Part shown: piece after piece, positions 12,882 to 13,216 of the stretch | Position numbering within the stretch: the stretch's first letter is position 1 | Layout of the letters: each line of letters opens with the position of its first letter | DNA from: Clostridiales bacterium | Lineage (GTDB): Bacteria > Bacillota > Clostridia > Lachnospirales > Lachnospiraceae | Assembly: GCA_019423835.1 (NCBI GenBank) | Contig: JAHZAR010000078.1 | Coordinates: 1-13,216, forward strand | DNA: 13,216 nucleotides | Direction: 5' to 3' | Position numbers and translations under genes: made by a program | Notes under the pieces: generated by a model | Database searches by the model: none | What the model was told of the DNA's origin: nothing | Seen by the model: the letters and a program-made list of their open reading frames with translations, nothing else

Positions 12882-13160
12882 TTACTCGGCCGCCGGGCCG
12901 CCAGGCGTATTCCCTTTTCCTTCCGCCGCGGGACCTGTAGGGGTGTTGCCTTTTCCCTCTGCTCCCGGGCCGACTGGAGTGTTACCCTGTCCTTCCAGTC
13001 CGGGACCGACTGGAGTATTTCCCTTTCCCTCCAGTGCCGGACCATCGGCCGGGCCGTCACAGCTGCAGGCTCCGGCCATCTCCGCTGTAATGTGGGTGCC
13101 TGGTGCCTCCTGGTTAAAAGTTCCATCCTTGTGTAATTCACAGTGATTTTTCTTGCTCAT
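12882..13160 (-). CDS. Small protein with four 12-residue Gly/Pro repeats, unknown function
   Basis: I do not recognise this 92-residue protein. The start MSKKNHCELHKDGTFNQ leads to a short Cys-containing part (GACSCDGP). Four repeats of 12 residues follow, with consensus (G/A)xEGKGNTPxGP, at 13037-13002, 13001-12966, 12965-12930 and 12929-12894, and then AAE and the stop at 12882-12884. The repeats are rich in Gly, Pro and Asn and probably unfolded or extended. No membrane segment or signal peptide is seen. Of two neighbouring ATGs, 13160 lies 7 bases after AGGAGG and is preferred to 13163. It lies just upstream of the endolysin-like gene on the same strand, in the place where phages carry small late genes, but no phage role can be read from it. 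Confidence 0.7.
   Translation of the reverse strand: MSKKNHCELHKDGTFNQEAPGTHITAEMAGACSCDGPADGPALEGKGNTPVGPGLEGQGNTPVGPGAEGKGNTPTGPAAEGKGNTPGGPAAE
12894..13037 (-). repeat. 36-bp tandem repeat, four copies, inside the small Gly/Pro protein gene
   Basis: Four 36-bp units encode the 12-residue repeat. The EGKGNTP block is kept in copies 1, 3 and 4 and EGQGNTP in copy 2; the bases around GP vary most. No frame is broken, so the copy number can change without loss of the frame. Confidence 0.8.
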
Positions 13161-13189
13161 CATGAGTCCTCCTTAAAATTGATATTTGA

Positions 13190-13215
13190 AAAGGCCGCCC
13201 GGATGGACAGCCTTT
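13190..13215 (-). terminator. Terminator of a gene beyond the right edge
   Basis: On the minus strand AAAGGCTGTCC and GGGCGGCCTTT (11 bp, with G-T pairs) flank an ATCC loop and are followed by TC. It implies another minus-strand gene just outside the window. Confidence 0.6.
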
Positions 13216-13216
13216 G

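Noticed and set aside
12894..13037. CRISPR-like array
   Set aside because: The 36-bp units are contiguous, without spacers, and are in frame as protein repeats.
12776..13141. Minus-strand frame of 121 codons rich in Arg
   Set aside because: Frame-shifted shadow of the repeat protein gene that runs into the lysin start; the repeat frame has the Shine-Dalgarno.

Overview
The window looks like part of a genome from a gut-type Clostridia, most likely Lachnospiraceae (inference). The grounds are moderate GC, strong AGGAGG ribosome binding sites, a stage 0 sporulation (RicT/YaaT) gene, a FeoB-associated-like membrane protein fused to an HMA domain, and choline-binding-like cell-wall repeats. No species can be named from the sequence alone.

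Left part (1-1380, + strand). The 3' end of a glycogen branching enzyme gene (glgB) ends at a rho-independent terminator. A separate unit follows: a near-consensus promoter (TTGACA, 18 bp, TATAAT), a palindromic operator-like site over the expected transcription start, and a small membrane-anchored metal-binding protein. A 24-bp perfect hairpin separates it from the converging minus-strand cluster.

Central part (1377-9528, - strand). Seven genes point leftwards. In transcription order they are: a one-TM protein with a sigma-region-2-like N-terminus, an Orn/Lys/Arg-type PLP decarboxylase, a guanylate-kinase-like enzyme, holB (DNA polymerase III delta'), ricT/yaaT, a TrmN6/YabB-type methyltransferase and rsmI. 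The last six resemble the Bacillus neighbourhood yaaO-tmk-yaaQ-yaaR-holB-yaaT-yabA-yabB-yazA-yabC. Here yaaQ, yaaR, yabA and yazA are absent, and a guanylate-kinase-like gene sits in the tmk position. Spacing is mostly tight. The exception is the 205-bp leader of holB, which carries two palindromes and a possible internal promoter.

Right part (9700-13216) is accessory and decayed. It holds a broken metallo-beta-lactamase-fold gene, two related M15-type cell-wall peptidases (endolysin-like), and between them a 45-bp copy of the 3' part of a tRNA-Lys gene with its own terminator. Beyond this lie fragments of a ribbon-helix-helix protein and of a large serine recombinase, then a small protein made of 12-residue repeats. 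This fits the edge of an integrated element or old prophage inserted at a tRNA-Lys gene, with the element lying to the right of the tRNA fragment.

No CRISPR array, complete tRNA, rRNA or intact integrase is visible. After the fragments are counted, no gene-free stretch exceeds 300 bases. The longest is 9529-9807, which holds only a terminator and no convincing promoter. The best candidates for less-described biology are the sigma2-like/TM/beta-propeller-like protein and the FeoB-associated/HMA fusion. I found no clear new multi-gene system.
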